A stretch of DNA of 64,000 bases from Viola odorata (GCA_963691705.1 OY829538.1:34740836-34804835); one strand, 5' to 3'. Shown: positions 33,401 through 45,694, counted from the stretch's first letter. Notes: a model not told the origin generated them from the sequence alone. Numbers and translations are program-made.

Positions 33401-33570
33401 ATTTAATTATAAAAAAATAAAATAATTTAATGAATTGGATATCCATTACATACCCAATTGGGTATTGGATATATTAAAGAGGGTATGAATTAGGTATTTA
33501 ACCATACCCGTCCATACCCGCCCAATTACCATCCCTACCAAATACCCCAAACCCAACCCGATTTATTTGG

Positions 33571-34019
33571 ACCTAGTATAAACACTGACAATACCCAATT
33601 ATCCATACAGAAAAATGGGAACTTGCCAGTGATTTAATCTCTTCTCCTCCATATTTTTCCGAAATCCCTAAACCTAATTTCTCATTCCCGAATTCTGAGT
33701 CTATCAATTTCACGAAGAACACGCTAATTTCTCGCGGAAAATACGACGAAGTTGAATTGAAGTCCATGTTTGGGCGTACTTGAAGGAAGTTGGGTCGGGC
33801 TCTTTCAATATTGGTCTAGGGTTTGTCTTCTAAGGTGTGGAATAGTGACAGGTATGGGAATCTTCTACCTCACTTTTATCTTTCTTATATGGTTTTGATT
33901 GTTGTTTTCTTTTCTCTGTCATGCGCTTTTTTTCTAGAAATCATGAAAGTAGAAGCTAGGAAAGGGTTGTTTATTAAATATATTGGTGATATTTTATTGT
34001 TTTTGTTGTTGTTGTTTTC
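33571..34019. other. Interior of the Mutator-like element upstream of the transposase fragment
   Basis: Non-coding, promoter- or leader-like sequence between the left TIR and the MuDR-like fragment. No definite motif. Confidence 0.4.
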
Positions 34020-34300
34020 ATGTTAGTCGAATTGCAGCAATGGTGGTTTTTAAAGTGCACAATGGGGGGAATTTTTAAGAGTATTAGTTTATGGTCATAT
34101 GTAGGGGGTACAGTACATGAGGAACCAATTGATCGAGATAAGATGTCATACATTACCCTTTTGGAATTGTGTGATAAGTTTGGATTAAAAAATGTGAAAC
34201 ATTTCTGGTATAATAAACCTACGATTTGTTTAGGGATGATAAATATACTTTAGTGATGATCTTAGATGACATGACCTTCATTCCAAATAAATTGGGTTGG
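34020..34300 (+). pseudogene. N-terminal fragment of MuDR-type transposase
   Basis: Translation gives MGGIFKSISLWSYVGGTVHE, then DRDKMSYITLLELCDKFGL and VKHFWYNKP. This is the YVGG...DxDKMS...EL...LG pattern at the N-terminus of plant MuDR-like transposases. A frame change near 34225 joins it to FRDDKYTLVMILDD, after which the right TIR begins. The catalytic DDE and SWIM zinc-finger regions are absent. It supports assigning the outer element to Mutator. Confidence 0.6.
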
Positions 34301-34445
34301 GTTTGGGGTATTTGGTTTGCGTTTTTTTGTTCCAGACGGGGACGGGTCGGAGCATCATGGTCCGCGGAGGGAACTAATGGTGGGGTCGAGATGACGTGTT
34401 ACTCGCCATGTCAGCATGTTGTGACGTGACATGCTAACGTGTCAG

Positions 34446-35233
34446 CTCAAGAAATCACATTTACCTCCCCAGACCTTTTTATTCTTGACAACCAACACTC
34501 TTTTATTTGAATTTTGGCCGAGAAACTAAACACCTACTGGATTTTCATGAGTTAACTTGGTGAGTAGAGGGCCCAAATTAATATAATCTTTTTAGTGTAG
34601 GGTCTCCACGTATCAAAAATCATAATTAATAACTAAAACATATACGAATTAGAAAGTTCTTTTATAGTTATTTGAATAATATACTGAAATCTAGTGAAGT
34701 AATAAACTATAATATTAGTAAGAGTTGATTTTTTAAGATGAGCAAATATTGATTAGCTTTCATTGAAGTTCTTTTTTGTGTTTACTACACCTACTTTAAT
34801 TTATTTTTTAATTTTTTATTAATGTTTAATTGAATTTTATTAATTAAAATTAATATTTTAGTTTGTATAAAGGTACAGTAAATATAATAGATAAGTAGAA
34901 TTAACAATAAATAGATAATTCATTAAATGCATTAATTGATGATTATTTATTTAATAATTGAAATTTTTGTATTTAAACATTATCTTCAAATGACACGTGT
35001 ATACTCCATATTGTATTTTAAATCCTATGTGTCAAATTTGTATTAATTTTCTCTTTTTCACCAACTTTACATTATATACAGATAGATTAGACCCTTTAAA
35101 TATTCATAAAAAATAAAAACTTCCGCTCAACTCAAGAAATCACATTTACCTCCCCAGACCTTTTTATTCTAGACAACCAACACCCTTTTGTTCGAATTTT
35201 AGCCGAGAAACTAAACACCTACTGGACTTTCAT
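34446..35233. repeat. 104-base direct repeat 685 bases apart
   Basis: CTCAAGAAATCACATTTACC through ACTGGAYTTTCAT occurs at 34446-34549 and 35131-35233 with about 92 percent identity. The first copy lies within the extra segment of the Mutator-like right arm. The spacer (34550-35130) is AT-rich and unassigned. Confidence 0.75.
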
Positions 35234-36141
35234 ATATAATAATTTAATGAATTTATTGATAAACTGATAGTTATGAGACTAAAAAAAGCATTATGCTAAA
35301 ATTTATTAATTAATTTTCAGTTTTTATAAACTAACGATTTTATTATGAATTGTATTTTTTAAAAGTTAGAAATACTCAAAGTAACCGGTAATAATCGTAT
35401 ACAAGTCATGTAGTCTATTGTGCATCAATCTCCGCGCCGCCACCATTTGTTGTGCATTTGATCTCCACTTCACTACTAATCGTTGCGCATAAACACCTAC
35501 TTTATCCACAAGATTAAACACAAACATAAACATTAAAGAACAAAAGACAACACACAATATTCTTTATAGTGATTCGACAACTTTCAAGGCCTACATCCAC
35601 TCTTCTCCATCAATTACATCAACGTAACTCCTTATGATCACATACGAATCCGTACAATCTAATTCACCTCGAACACGACAATCATAACATATTGTCGGTT
35701 CTCACACACACTCGCAATAAAAACTCACAAATGATAATTTCAACATATTATCATATGCTACACATCAAGACCTCGCACTATAAACCTACAATCACAATAA
35801 ACCTCTCAATAGAGGCGGACAAAAGCTGACAAACTTCCTACACCCAATCTCTGTTCATAGAGATTGCCGGACTTGCTAAATAGAAAAACTTACACAACTA
35901 AAAAAACCCTAAGTTATTTCCTTTACAATCACACCCTAATATTTCCTATCTAGACTACACAATCTATTCCCTTTCATAAAATAATTAATTCAAGACACAC
36001 AAAAATGAGAGCCATTAGATTAATGACTAAATTTGTACGGGAATATATTAAAGGTCTTGGAAAAAGAAATCAAAGGAAGTAAAATGTGATTTCTCAAGGG
36101 AGAGAAAGTTCTTAGTTTTCGCGAATAGTTTTGAAAAAGTA
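35234..36141. other. Intergenic, possible LTR-element relic
   Basis: No open frame. The stretch 35560-35600 (TTCTTTATAGTGATTCGACA, then CCTACATCCACTC) resembles plant Copia LTR ends, but boundaries cannot be drawn. Confidence 0.35.
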
Positions 36142-36143
36142 TA

Positions 36144-36403
36144 CTCCCTCCGGTCTCGAAACAATGTCGTTTTAGTTTTTGCTTTTACTGTTTCGGCAAG
36201 TATCTTAAAACGGCCGGTAGACTCACTATTTGAGACAATTTTGCCCCTAATTTTTTCTGGGAAGTACGTTAAGGATTAACGTACGTTCACAAAAAAATTT
36301 GAATTTTTTTAGGGTCAAATAGTGCCTCATCCGACCTCCTCGATATGCGTTCCCTACTGAATATTGGGATGCGAGGAAGACATTCTTTTGAGACTGGAGG
36401 GAG
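36144..36403. mobile_element. Stowaway-type MITE (260 bp)
   Basis: The ends are CTCCCTCCGGTCTC and GAGACTGGAGGGAG, the classic Stowaway (Tc1/mariner) terminal inverted repeat, with TA on each side at 36142-36143 and 36404-36405. It has no coding sequence. It lies about 870 bases upstream of the DnaJ start codon. Confidence 0.85.
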
Positions 36404-37026
36404 TATTATTTAATGTTGTTAAACTCAAGATTTGAAACTATAATTGAAATGGATAGGTAAAATTGAAAATGTAAAATCGTATGTGTTTAAAAATCGTAGT
36501 GAAGTGTATATTTTGTTAGACATCTAATCTAATACTAAAATTTTCCAACACACAGAAACATAAATTCACATATTTTTACTTTTATTTTAAAAGATGACAA
36601 TGAATACCATAATTCAAGGGGTAATTCTTGCAAGAAAAGTCCAAATATCTTGAAAAGACTTGAGTTGCTCAATCATATCATTTTATTGGAAAGTAAGATA
36701 AATAAGTAAACTCGTAGAATCGCGAGATTTCATCAATTTTAAGAGTTGATTCTAATTTTTAGGGAAATCTTACACCAATAAAATTTTACAAGAGAATTAG
36801 CACGTTTTGTAAAGTTAGATTTGTGAAATCGTAAAATTTTAAGCTGTAAACTCAAGATTTTAAGAATCTAACATATTATTACCCTAATTGAATCGAAGCC
36901 TACGGTATATATATTTTTCTAAAAAAGGGAGTAAAAATCTATGTGATGGATCAAAAAAGTTAACAATAATAGGAAGTTTGAAAAAAAATAAAAAAATAAA
37001 AAAATAAAAGGAAGCTAACGGCGTGG

Positions 37027-37039
37027 TTCTGGAATGTTC
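37027..37039 (+). promoter_or_regulatory. Heat-shock element upstream of DnaJ gene
   Basis: TTCTGGAATGTTC consists of three perfectly spaced alternating TTC/GAA units, the minimal binding site for a heat-shock factor trimer. It lies 236 bases before the DnaJ ATG. Heat induction is inferred. Confidence 0.65.
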
Positions 37040-37274
37040 TACTGCATTCTCAAATCATCGAAGAGCAAACTGCAAAGTAATAGAAACCCACCACCATCAA
37101 CCAGACTACCACCCCTAACCCTTCCCCGTCTTGCTTATTTTAGATACTATTAAAGAACAAATCGTTTCTTTCGACGAAAACCTAAAGATCACAACTTTAT
37201 ACGAAGTGTAAAAGAATCAACCAAAGCAGTCAAAAGTGAAGAAGAGAGAGAGAGAAGAGCAGCAGAAAGGAACC

Positions 37275-38887
37275 ATGGGTGTGGATTACTATAAGGTGTT
37301 AGGAGTTGATAGAAGCGCCAGTGATGACGACTTGAAGAAGGCTTATCGGAAGCTCGCCATGAAGTGGCATCCTGATAAGAATCCGACTAACAAAAAAGAA
37401 GCTGAAGCTAAGTTTAAGCAAATCTCTGAAGCTTATGAGGTTTGTAGTTTTTGCTTCAATCTCAACTTACGCCGACAGAAACATACTTACTTATACAATA
37501 TCAATTGCTTCTAATTCTCATATTTTTCATCTGGGCTTCGATTGTTTTTGTTCATTGTTGGATGAAGTTGTCATCTTTTCTGCAATTTTTTATGTTCTGT
37601 ATGTTGGATTTCTTTGTGTGTTACTGTCGGCCTGCGGATTTACTTCTACAGTTTCAATTCTTAATTGGATTTATCAGCAAATTAGTTGATGTTCCCGTCT
37701 GGGTGTGTTGGTATCTAATTCTTAGATAGCTCAGGATCAAAAAATCCATGCTGAAATTTGATTAGATTCCGTTGTTGAAATTCAGTTTTTTTTGTGTGTT
37801 GTGTAGGTTCTCAGTGATTCGCAGAAAAGAGCAGTGTATGATCAATATGGGGAAGAGGGGCTGAAGGGTCAGGTACCTCCTCCTGGTGCTGGTGGCGGTG
37901 CTGGCCCTGGTGGAGCTACCTTCTTCTCCACAGGAGATGGGCCTCGATTCAACCCCCGGAGTGCCGATGATATTTTTGCCGAGTTCTTTGGGTTTTCAAG
38001 CCCATTTGGAGGTGGAGGCATGAGAGGATCAAGGTTCTCACCATTTGGCGATGATACGTTTGCATCTTATGGTGATGCAGGGGGAGGTGGAGGAGCACCA
38101 ATGTATCAAAATGTTGTCAGGAAAGCTGCTCCAATCGAGAATAAGCTGCCTTGTAGTCTCGAAGAACTCTACAAGGGAACTACCAAGAGAATGAAAATAT
38201 CTAGGGAGATTTCTGATGCCAGCGGGTAAGTGCCATGTAGTTCTTCCATTTTTGCGAAATTCACTGTTATCTTTGATTGATCAAATTCAGTTGTGTTGTT
38301 AATCAATAGGGTAATATTGCTGTATTGGTTCAGGTTAGAAGTAAGAACGCTCGTAGTTTCTAGGATTTGACCTGCTGCCTAGGGTTATGAAAGCGTGAAA
38401 TTGCTTGTTGATAGGGCAATGCTTACATTTATATTACTTTGGGTGCAGCAAAACAATGCAAGTAGAGGAGATACTTACAATTGAGATTAAGCCTGGCTGG
38501 AAGAAAGGCACAAAGATTACCTTCCCAGATAGAGGGAATGAGCAGCCAAATATTATACCTTCTGATCTTGTATTCATTGTCGATGAAAAACCACATCCAA
38601 TATTTACTCGCGATGGAAACGATTTGGTTGTCACGCAAAAGATTTCGCTAGCTGAAGCCTTGACAAGTTACACCGTCAATCTCACCACCTTAGATGGAAG
38701 GAATTTGAACATTCCAATCAACAGTGTGATTCATCCGACCTATGAGGAGATTGTTCCAAGGGAAGGCATGCCGATGCAGAAAGAGCCAACAAGGAGAGGG
38801 AACTTGAGAATCAAGTTCAATATCAAATTTCCAACAAGATTAACTGCAGAGCAGAAAGCAGGACTCAGAAAGCTGTTGGGAGCCTGA
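37275..38887 (+). CDS. Type-B DnaJ/HSP40 co-chaperone, 3 exons, 340 aa
   Basis: Exons 37275-37439, 37807-38225 and 38449-38887 join with GT-AG introns to give 340 codons. The J domain covers residues 1-70 with the HPD motif at 32-34 (MKWHPDKN); it stimulates the ATPase of Hsp70. A Gly/Phe-rich linker follows (about 75-165: [23 protein letters not shown]), with no cysteine-rich zinc finger, so this is type B (DNAJB1/Sis1-like). The C-terminal substrate-binding domains contain [39 protein letters not shown] and [20 protein letters not shown]. The product is probably cytosolic or nuclear, as no signal peptide or C-terminal CaaX box is seen. The start was chosen because [11 protein letters not shown] is the family N-terminus and CC precedes ATGG; an in-frame ATG 39 bases upstream would add 13 charged residues. 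No breaks. Confidence 0.95.
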
Positions 38888-40356
38888 GATTAGTAGTGTT
38901 TGGTTGCCATGCATCTTGGATGTTGTTTGATACTCCTTCACTCAGAAAAGCAAATGGGGGAAAATATGCATTGAAAGCACTGAACAAAATTACCTCCTTG
39001 CAAGAGAAGGAGGCACGCTTTTGTGAATACACATAATATAAGTGATCATCTTAAATGCATTCTGTATGTATTCTCAGATTACTTGTGCTACAGTTATAGT
39101 TTTTTCATTTAGAATTTTTGGGATGGAAATGGTATGTATTCTCTCTTTTTTTTATGATAAGTCCTTGTACGTACTCATCAAGCTGATCCACATTGAATAT
39201 GGATTGGATCATATTTTTGTTTCCATCCTGATCCGTGCTCTACATATTCGAGATGGATTCTTGTAGCTGGTACAATACTATGTGCATAAACACGAATGCA
39301 GAAATCCAGACAGACTATGCTATGCTGGATTCGGAATTATTGCTGGAAATGAGGATGATCGTAGTGGCAGCGGCAGCGGCAGCTTATTTAGAATTGGTAG
39401 CTCCAGATATCTGTTATTTGGCTCTTTCTCCAGCACTGTAATTTTACTGGCGCTAGGCGGTATGCAAATATATACTCTAGCTAAAAGCGCAATTATTTTC
39501 GGTTTGGAAGAAATTTGATTGGAGAATCAGGATTTCGGATTTCCCCGCGTTTTTAAACCATTTGTAAAAAGCTAATTACAGTATTGAATCGTATCATTGG
39601 TTTTAAGATCGCGTGTTATTATGATCAATGATAATTTTTCTAACAGCTATAGTTGCTTTTTTTTATAGAGAAAATACACCAGATTTTTGATATTTTATAA
39701 AAAGTTTGATTGGGTCTTTAACGTTAGGGATTTTATTGAACCTAAAAATACGTTTAGGGTTCAATTAATTTTTTGTAAAACATTGGAGACCATGTGATGT
39801 ATTTTCTTTTTTTTTATAAAACAAATACTAAAAGATGCACATTATCTTATATAATGTACAATTTTTTATTTTGATGACAAGCTAATGTACAAACATTATA
39901 AAATAATGGTATGCAATGCTTTAGGTTTTTTTTCGATTTTTTCTTTAATCTCTTCAATTGTTTTTGTTAATATGGATTCTCTATCATATTTGTTACATTT
40001 GTTCTCTAACTCTTAGTTTTTTCTTCTTCATGTTTATCGTATTTTTTTCAATTTTTGAATCATCAAACAAGTTAAAAGTGCAGCTTCGAGAAAATTATAG
40101 GTTTCAAAATTGCAAATTCTAAGAACAAAGGTACTCAAATGGAAAATTCTGAAAATTATAGAATTTTTTTTAGATACTTTACCATATTTTATTGTATAAA
40201 TATTTTTCAGAACAAAATATCTGAGGTGAATAAAAATAAATAATGGAAAGAATTAATCAAATAAAAAAGGAAACTAACATTGGTTTATTAAAATAACCAA
40301 TAGCATCTACAATAAGCAACCATCCAATGTGTTTTTATATAACGTACGTGGTTGCC
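38888..40356. other. DnaJ 3' UTR and intergenic DNA
   Basis: The DnaJ 3' UTR probably ends within the first few hundred bases. Beyond about 39500 it is AT-rich with nothing recognised. Confidence 0.5.
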
Positions 40357-41821
40357 TGTCGTTAGCACCAAAAATGGTTGTAAAAGTGAATATAGAAATA
40401 GGTAAAAGAGTACAACTTATCACGGTCCACAAGGACTTGCAGATTGTGGTAAGAGGATCGTTCTCTGAGATCTGTAGGATTCTGTAGCTCTGAATTGACT
40501 TCCTCGTCACTGGAATTGGATTTGTTTCTGTAACTCAAAGTAACTAAACTATAAATTGGCAATCGAAAGTGATCTTGGTCAAGATTGAGTCTTGGCCTAG
40601 GGTGGTTGTTTTAGGGTCTAAACTTAGAATGGAGAAATTCCTAGTAAGGGCGAGTTCGTGAGCATTGATTCGCATACTTCGATCCTTGATTCAGGGATGT
40701 TCAACCTCTCCCTTCATAATACTGCTATAGATTGAGAGGTATTCCTTTCCAATTCTACTTTCCTCCTCTTGAAATCACTTGGCGGGAATTCCCTTTCCTA
40801 ATGATCATAATCAAGGGACACCTTGCTGGCTAAAGAATTTATCCACTTGATTGCTGGCTTGAGTCACATGCGCTTCTACAATGTCACAGGGAAAGACAAC
40901 ATCTAATTCATGTTACCCTCCGATCAGGGCCCTAGGGCATCAACCTGGTCTGAATTATATCCTCCAACTCTTACTAGCCTCAGCGAGGCTAGCTGCTTAC
41001 TGGAACCTCTAGTTTCGACTCCTCCCTTTTGAGGCTGGCTGCAAATTCACCAATGGGCTCAAGGATGATCAGGTCTTGAACACAACAGGAATCAATTTGT
41101 TGTAATGAAGGTTGGAGAGATTATGGAAAGAGATGGTTTGTGAAGTGCGCTTTGATCTCACGAAGATGGGATTTAACTCACTCGGCCCTTACCAAGAATG
41201 GGGGGGTTTAGTTGCTAGACATATTAATTAAAGAAGAAAAACGAATAATTGACGAACATGAACTGAATTAAATCTGCAATATTCAAAGTGAATTATCGCA
41301 GAACAAGTTTTTTACAGCCCAGAAGTTGGAAGGAAGATCCCGTGATCGGCAAACTTCCCTAACCTTTAACTAAGGCTAGAGTCCCCACCTCTCACGGTTC
41401 TTTCAAAATCCAAACTTCAAAATTACAAGATAAAGATAAAACTAAATTGTTCAAATTCTAAAATAATGAAATAAAATAAAATAAGAGATAGATTGTTTGT
41501 TCAAATGTGAAATCGGATCAATATCCGAGAGTCCTTCTTGCAAACGCTTCTGCCATCAAGACTGGCTCCAGTTGTCGTCCCGATCCATAGCGCATCTTCC
41601 TTGACTCCATAACCAGCACATCTCTAGCTTGGCAATCTTGGCCAAGCATGCGGCCAAGATTGCCCGATTATCTGGTATAAGCTCCAAAGTTGATTTTCCA
41701 TGAAATTGCCACTTCTTCGAACATCTGCACAATTAGGGAAATTTGGCACAATTTAAATAGTTTCACCACTCAATATGACAAGAATTAATTGGTAAAAATA
41801 TACGAATTTAATGGCCAATCA
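40357..41821 (-). repeat. 3' LTR of Athila-type element (about 1465 bp)
   Basis: On the minus strand the polypurine tract AAGTGTGGGGAGATT (41836-41822) is followed by the LTR start TGATTGGCCATTAAATTCG at 41821. The end is placed at GGTGCTAACGACA (40357) because of the CA end and the size usual for Athila; no second LTR is available to confirm it. Confidence 0.65.
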
Positions 41822-41836
41822 AATCTCCCCACACTT

Positions 41837-42949
41837 AAACGATGCTTGCCCCCAAGCATGACTGACTCAAAACAAATAAAAGACTCACAAAACAAAATCA
41901 AAACCAATACCTGTACTCGACAATTCACCTCTCAGGTTCCTAGATTTTCAAATGTATCAGTTTCCAGATCCCACTTCCTTGTTACTAGGGCCTGCTCAAT
42001 ACCCCAAGTATCCTAGATCCACATAATTAAAAATTCTAGGCACTCTTTGACAGAATCATACAAACAAGACAAACAACCACTTCTTTCCTTTACTTTTTCC
42101 TACTCTTGACTACTGTTCTTATTCCTTGAATTTTTTTTCGAGTCTTTACAAAATTAATGGGAGTGAAATGTTCAAAGTTTCTTGATTATCAATGCTTAAT
42201 GAGGCAGAAGTATCAAGACAAAAAATTTCCATATATATATAATTTTTTTTTCATTTTCATCTCCTTCATAAGTTATCTGGTCATTCTAACTTGTTGAGGA
42301 AAGAATGCCCGAGCAATATGCAACATTTAAAGACTCACTTTCTTCATTTACACATGGCAGTTTTGTGTCATCAGGAATTTTTCAAGAGAAAACTATGGTG
42401 AACAGTCCAGATATGCAGATTTTGGTGTTAAGCACTAGAACTTTTAATTATGTATACCTAGGATACTCAAGAGTACTAGGATTACGTACCCTTTAAGCAT
42501 TGAAGATGTTAACCCAATTTCCTACCCTAGTAATATGGTCTGGGGTCAATGGCGACTGATACATTTTCAAATCTAGGTGGGAAGCAAACATGGTGTCAAG
42601 ACAGGTGTAGTTCAGATCAGCACAACAAAACATGAAATCTTAGCTAAAACACACAAAAATTGAAAACAAAAAGTCATGCACAAGACTCTTACCAGACTGT
42701 CTTGGCCTACTGTCTTGGCCAAGACTCCTAAAAAAGAAAATTTACTTAACAAAAAGACACAAAAAGCATGTAAGAACAAGTATATACAGTCACAAACACA
42801 CAAAAAAACATGCACAAAAACTCTCCCCACACTTGAAAGACACATTGTCCTAAATGTGAAAAAGAGTTGACCCAAAAACAGAAAAGATGAAAGAAGAAAA
42901 ATAAAAAACTGAAAATAAAAGAAAAGAAAAGACACAACCTGGGGGCATA
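41837..42949 (-). other. Non-coding 3' region of Athila-type element
   Basis: Between the second ORF and the polypurine tract. It includes A-rich runs and another AAGTGTGGGGAG-like motif at 42834-42823, possibly a second polypurine tract. Confidence 0.5.
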
Positions 42950-45056
42950 CTAAGTGGCAGGATTGGATCCTGCTGCAGATGGTGCAGTGGCCTGAGCTGG
43001 TTTTGGCAAATCATCAGAGGATTCATCTGTCGACTCTAGTTCAAAATGCTCATCCACTTTGTGATGCAGACTGGCCATGGCTTCGTCTAAGGCATACAGG
43101 ATGGTGTGGTGATGGCTAAGAGAGTGTTCAATCCTCTTAAATTTGGACTCCTGGGTGTCAAGGAGCTGCTAGATCTGTTTCTTGGCCTCTATCTGCTGGT
43201 CGTGGAAGAAGTTCTGGTTGTCCACTAAAGTCTGAAGCATAGCCCGATGATGATCTAGGAGTTTCTGGATCCACTCTGGCAGAACAGGCTCCTCTTCCTC
43301 ATGGGGGTCTGATGCATGATCTTGACCAAGATCAGCTGCTGGGTCTGCCTCATCTTCTGGGAGTTTAATAGGTCTGAGCTTGAAATCTCCATTATTCTTC
43401 TTCCCATGGATATGGTCCTCGACTGGTGTAAAACCTACATTGAAACAAACAAAGCCTTTTTCCAAGTGGAAGTGACCCATCTGGTCAAAAGCCTTAAGGT
43501 CCATAAGTTTTACACCATAGCTCTCATGCAAATTGGCAGAACCCAAATCTAGACCCCTAGCAGATTGGGCAAGATGGGAAATTAAGTTTCCCATGATGAG
43601 TTTTGGCACAGGTTCACATGCTTGGACTTGCCTAACAATCCAATAGCCTAAAATAACCATTTTCTTATGCAACATACACCACAGGAGGAACGTTTCCAGT
43701 TTGGAAATGTTACCAGAAATAGCATTTTTTTCGTTCAGATTAAATGACAGAATCCTTTGGAGAATCCTCAAAGTAGGATCTCGAATCTGATGGGCTTTGG
43801 CATTCTTTTCAAGTTTAATGTTCTGGTCTCCTATGAGTTCCTTATAGGTTGTTGTTTTGTCCCAGTTAGAGGGATAGTCAGTCAAAGAATTCATATATGC
43901 ATCAGATTTAAGGCCATCAACATCCACAAAGCCAAGCATAACATTAAAAGCATCAACAGAGACATGTGACTAGACGTTGCACAATCTAAAATTGACCACA
44001 TCAGCAACATGCAAATCAGGATTACCCATACCAGTAGCATACAAGACATCCTGGTCTAACCAAAAGGAGGTATGAAATTCAAGGCATAACTCAGAGTAAG
44101 CAGGCATATCAAGCAACAAAAAGGGTTCCCAACCCAAGCTAATAATGAAATTTCTGGTCCTATTGCCAACACCCAATGCATCCAAAAAGGAAAAATCAAG
44201 TTTCACAAAAGGAACAATTTCACAAGGATGCTTTATAATCAATCTGGCCTTGAGGTTTGGTGTGTCAAACCTCAAGAAACCATTAAGTGTGTGCAGTGGG
44301 GGTACCTTAACAGGCTTGGCCACAAACTTGGTCAAGACTGGTGCTTCTGCCTCTTGCTCTTTCTAAGTTTGCTCCTCTACCTCTTCCTCAAGGATTGGGT
44401 CCTTTTCCTTGGCTTTCGTCGTGGCTGACCTGGTCCTTTTGGATGGGAGAGACTGCTCCTTCTCCACCTCCTTCTTCCTCTTCTTATCACCCTTCTTTTC
44501 AGTATCTTCCCTCGCTTATGACGTGAGAGGAGAATCTCGGGCCAAGAATTTTGCCACGACCTTCTTATGGGCGATTTGCTTCACTTTGTACCCTTTTCTT
44601 GGAGGCAGGGCATTCGTCAGCCTTAGGGGGTTCTTCTTCTAGCTCTTTCTTCACCGACTTTGCTTTCGCTGCAGCCTCTTTCAATACTCTCCTTGTCATC
44701 AATCTTTCCCCTCTTTCCTCAGTGGTCTGACTCGATTTCTTGATTTTTTTAGCCAGCGGCACTTCGTCAGAATCTGTATCACTAAATAGAACGTTAGAGT
44801 CAGTCCCTTTCCTAACCCTAGATTCGACCTTAGCCAATTTCTTCTGCTTCTCTCGTTCGTCTGCGAGGGAAAGTCTTCTTCTTGTTGCAGGGGCACTGCT
44901 GGTCGCGTCGGCTGGGTTTTCCTCTTAGGGTGTGCAGAAAACCACGTCGGGGGTGGACCCGGTGGTTTTTGGTGTTTTTGCGGTTGAAGAAGGGTTGGTG
45001 CGTTCTTTTTGTGGAATAACGAGGGGTTTTGGTGAGCTCTCTAGGTCGCTAGTCAT
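42950..45056 (-). pseudogene. Second ORF of Athila-type element (env-position, putative plant transposon protein domain)
   Basis: It starts at ATG 45056 (MTSDLESSPKP) and ends at TAG 42950, with an in-frame TAA near 44927 and further stops near 44365, 44523 and 43969. The N-terminal third is Lys/Glu-rich and may be nuclear-localised (PLAKKIKKS). The middle (44300-43560) has MPAYSELCLEFHTSFW, ELIGDQN, RDPTLRILQRILSFNL and IMGNLISHLAQSARGLDLGS, which I recognise as the putative plant transposon protein domain common in Athila-like repeats. The C-terminus is acidic then helical (LLDHHRAMLQTLVDNQNFF). No signal peptide or membrane segment is visible, so the env-position does not mean an envelope. 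Function unknown. Confidence 0.65.
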
Positions 45057-45694
45057 GGAGAGAATGGTTCTTGCTATTTTGAGGTAAAAATCTAGATTTC
45101 TGGGATTGGCTTGTTGGTGATCGGAGGCGGTGGTGTAGGCGGAGGATAGATATGTGGGAGTTTGCTCTGATTTTGGTGAGGGAGTAGGGGTTTTCTTAGA
45201 GGCTTTTGCTCTGGTTTTAACTATCTTGTATGGTTAGTGGAGGTAATGGAGCTGAGACGTGGTGAGATGAGTGGTTAGTGGCATTAATGGTGGGTTTAAC
45301 GGTCATGGGAAGCTAAAGGGTTGGAAGTTTAAGTGTGGTTAGGACATAAATTCCTTTAATTGAATTTCCTAGGAAATTCAAATTTCAGGAGTTTGGCGCT
45401 GCACGACACTTATGGTCGTCCATCTGTGCCACGCGTCCCACGTGTTCCCTTTTAACTTTCCAGAGCTAGGGCCTTAGTTGGAAACTCTGCCCATCAACTG
45501 TTATAATCTCCCCACACTTGTTCCTTGGAACAAAATACCTGAAACACACATAACCAAGCCACTGTCTCAAAAGTGAGCAACAATTTATTCACAAAATTAA
45601 AGAAATGATAAAAAATAAAATAAAAATCATGGGTTGCCTCCTATGTAGCGCCCTTAGTTATAGTCCTAGGCTTGACCCTTCTCACATTGCTTAA

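Larger units (their letters stand above)
25250..33537. mobile_element. Non-autonomous hAT element with 8-bp target duplication, carrying a nested LTR element
   Basis: The left end is TAGGGATGGCAATGGGTACC at 25250; the right end, reversed from 33537, is TAGGGATGGTAATTGGGCGG. The flanks CCAAATAC at 25242-25249 and 33538-33545 are a perfect 8-bp duplication, as for hAT. Subterminal TACCCG/CGGGTA arrays lie at 30570-30730 and 33440-33530. With the LTR element removed it is about 3.0 kb. No transposase domain is recognised in 30730-33180. Confidence 0.85.
25005..34620. mobile_element. Small Mutator-like element, split by nested insertions
   Basis: The left arm (25005-25249, continuing after the nested hAT at 33546-33570) and the right arm (34620-34276, reversed) match in the same order: TATTAATTTGRGCCCT near the outer end, CACAACATRCTGACRTGGC, GAGTAACACGTCAT, then CGCAAACCAAATACCCCAAA and ATTTATTTGG at the inner end. 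The right arm has about 80 extra bases. Without the insertions the element would be about 1.3 kb. Its only coding remnant, at 34020-34280, resembles the N-terminus of MuDR-type transposases. Exact outer ends and the 9-bp duplication were not found. Confidence 0.65.
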
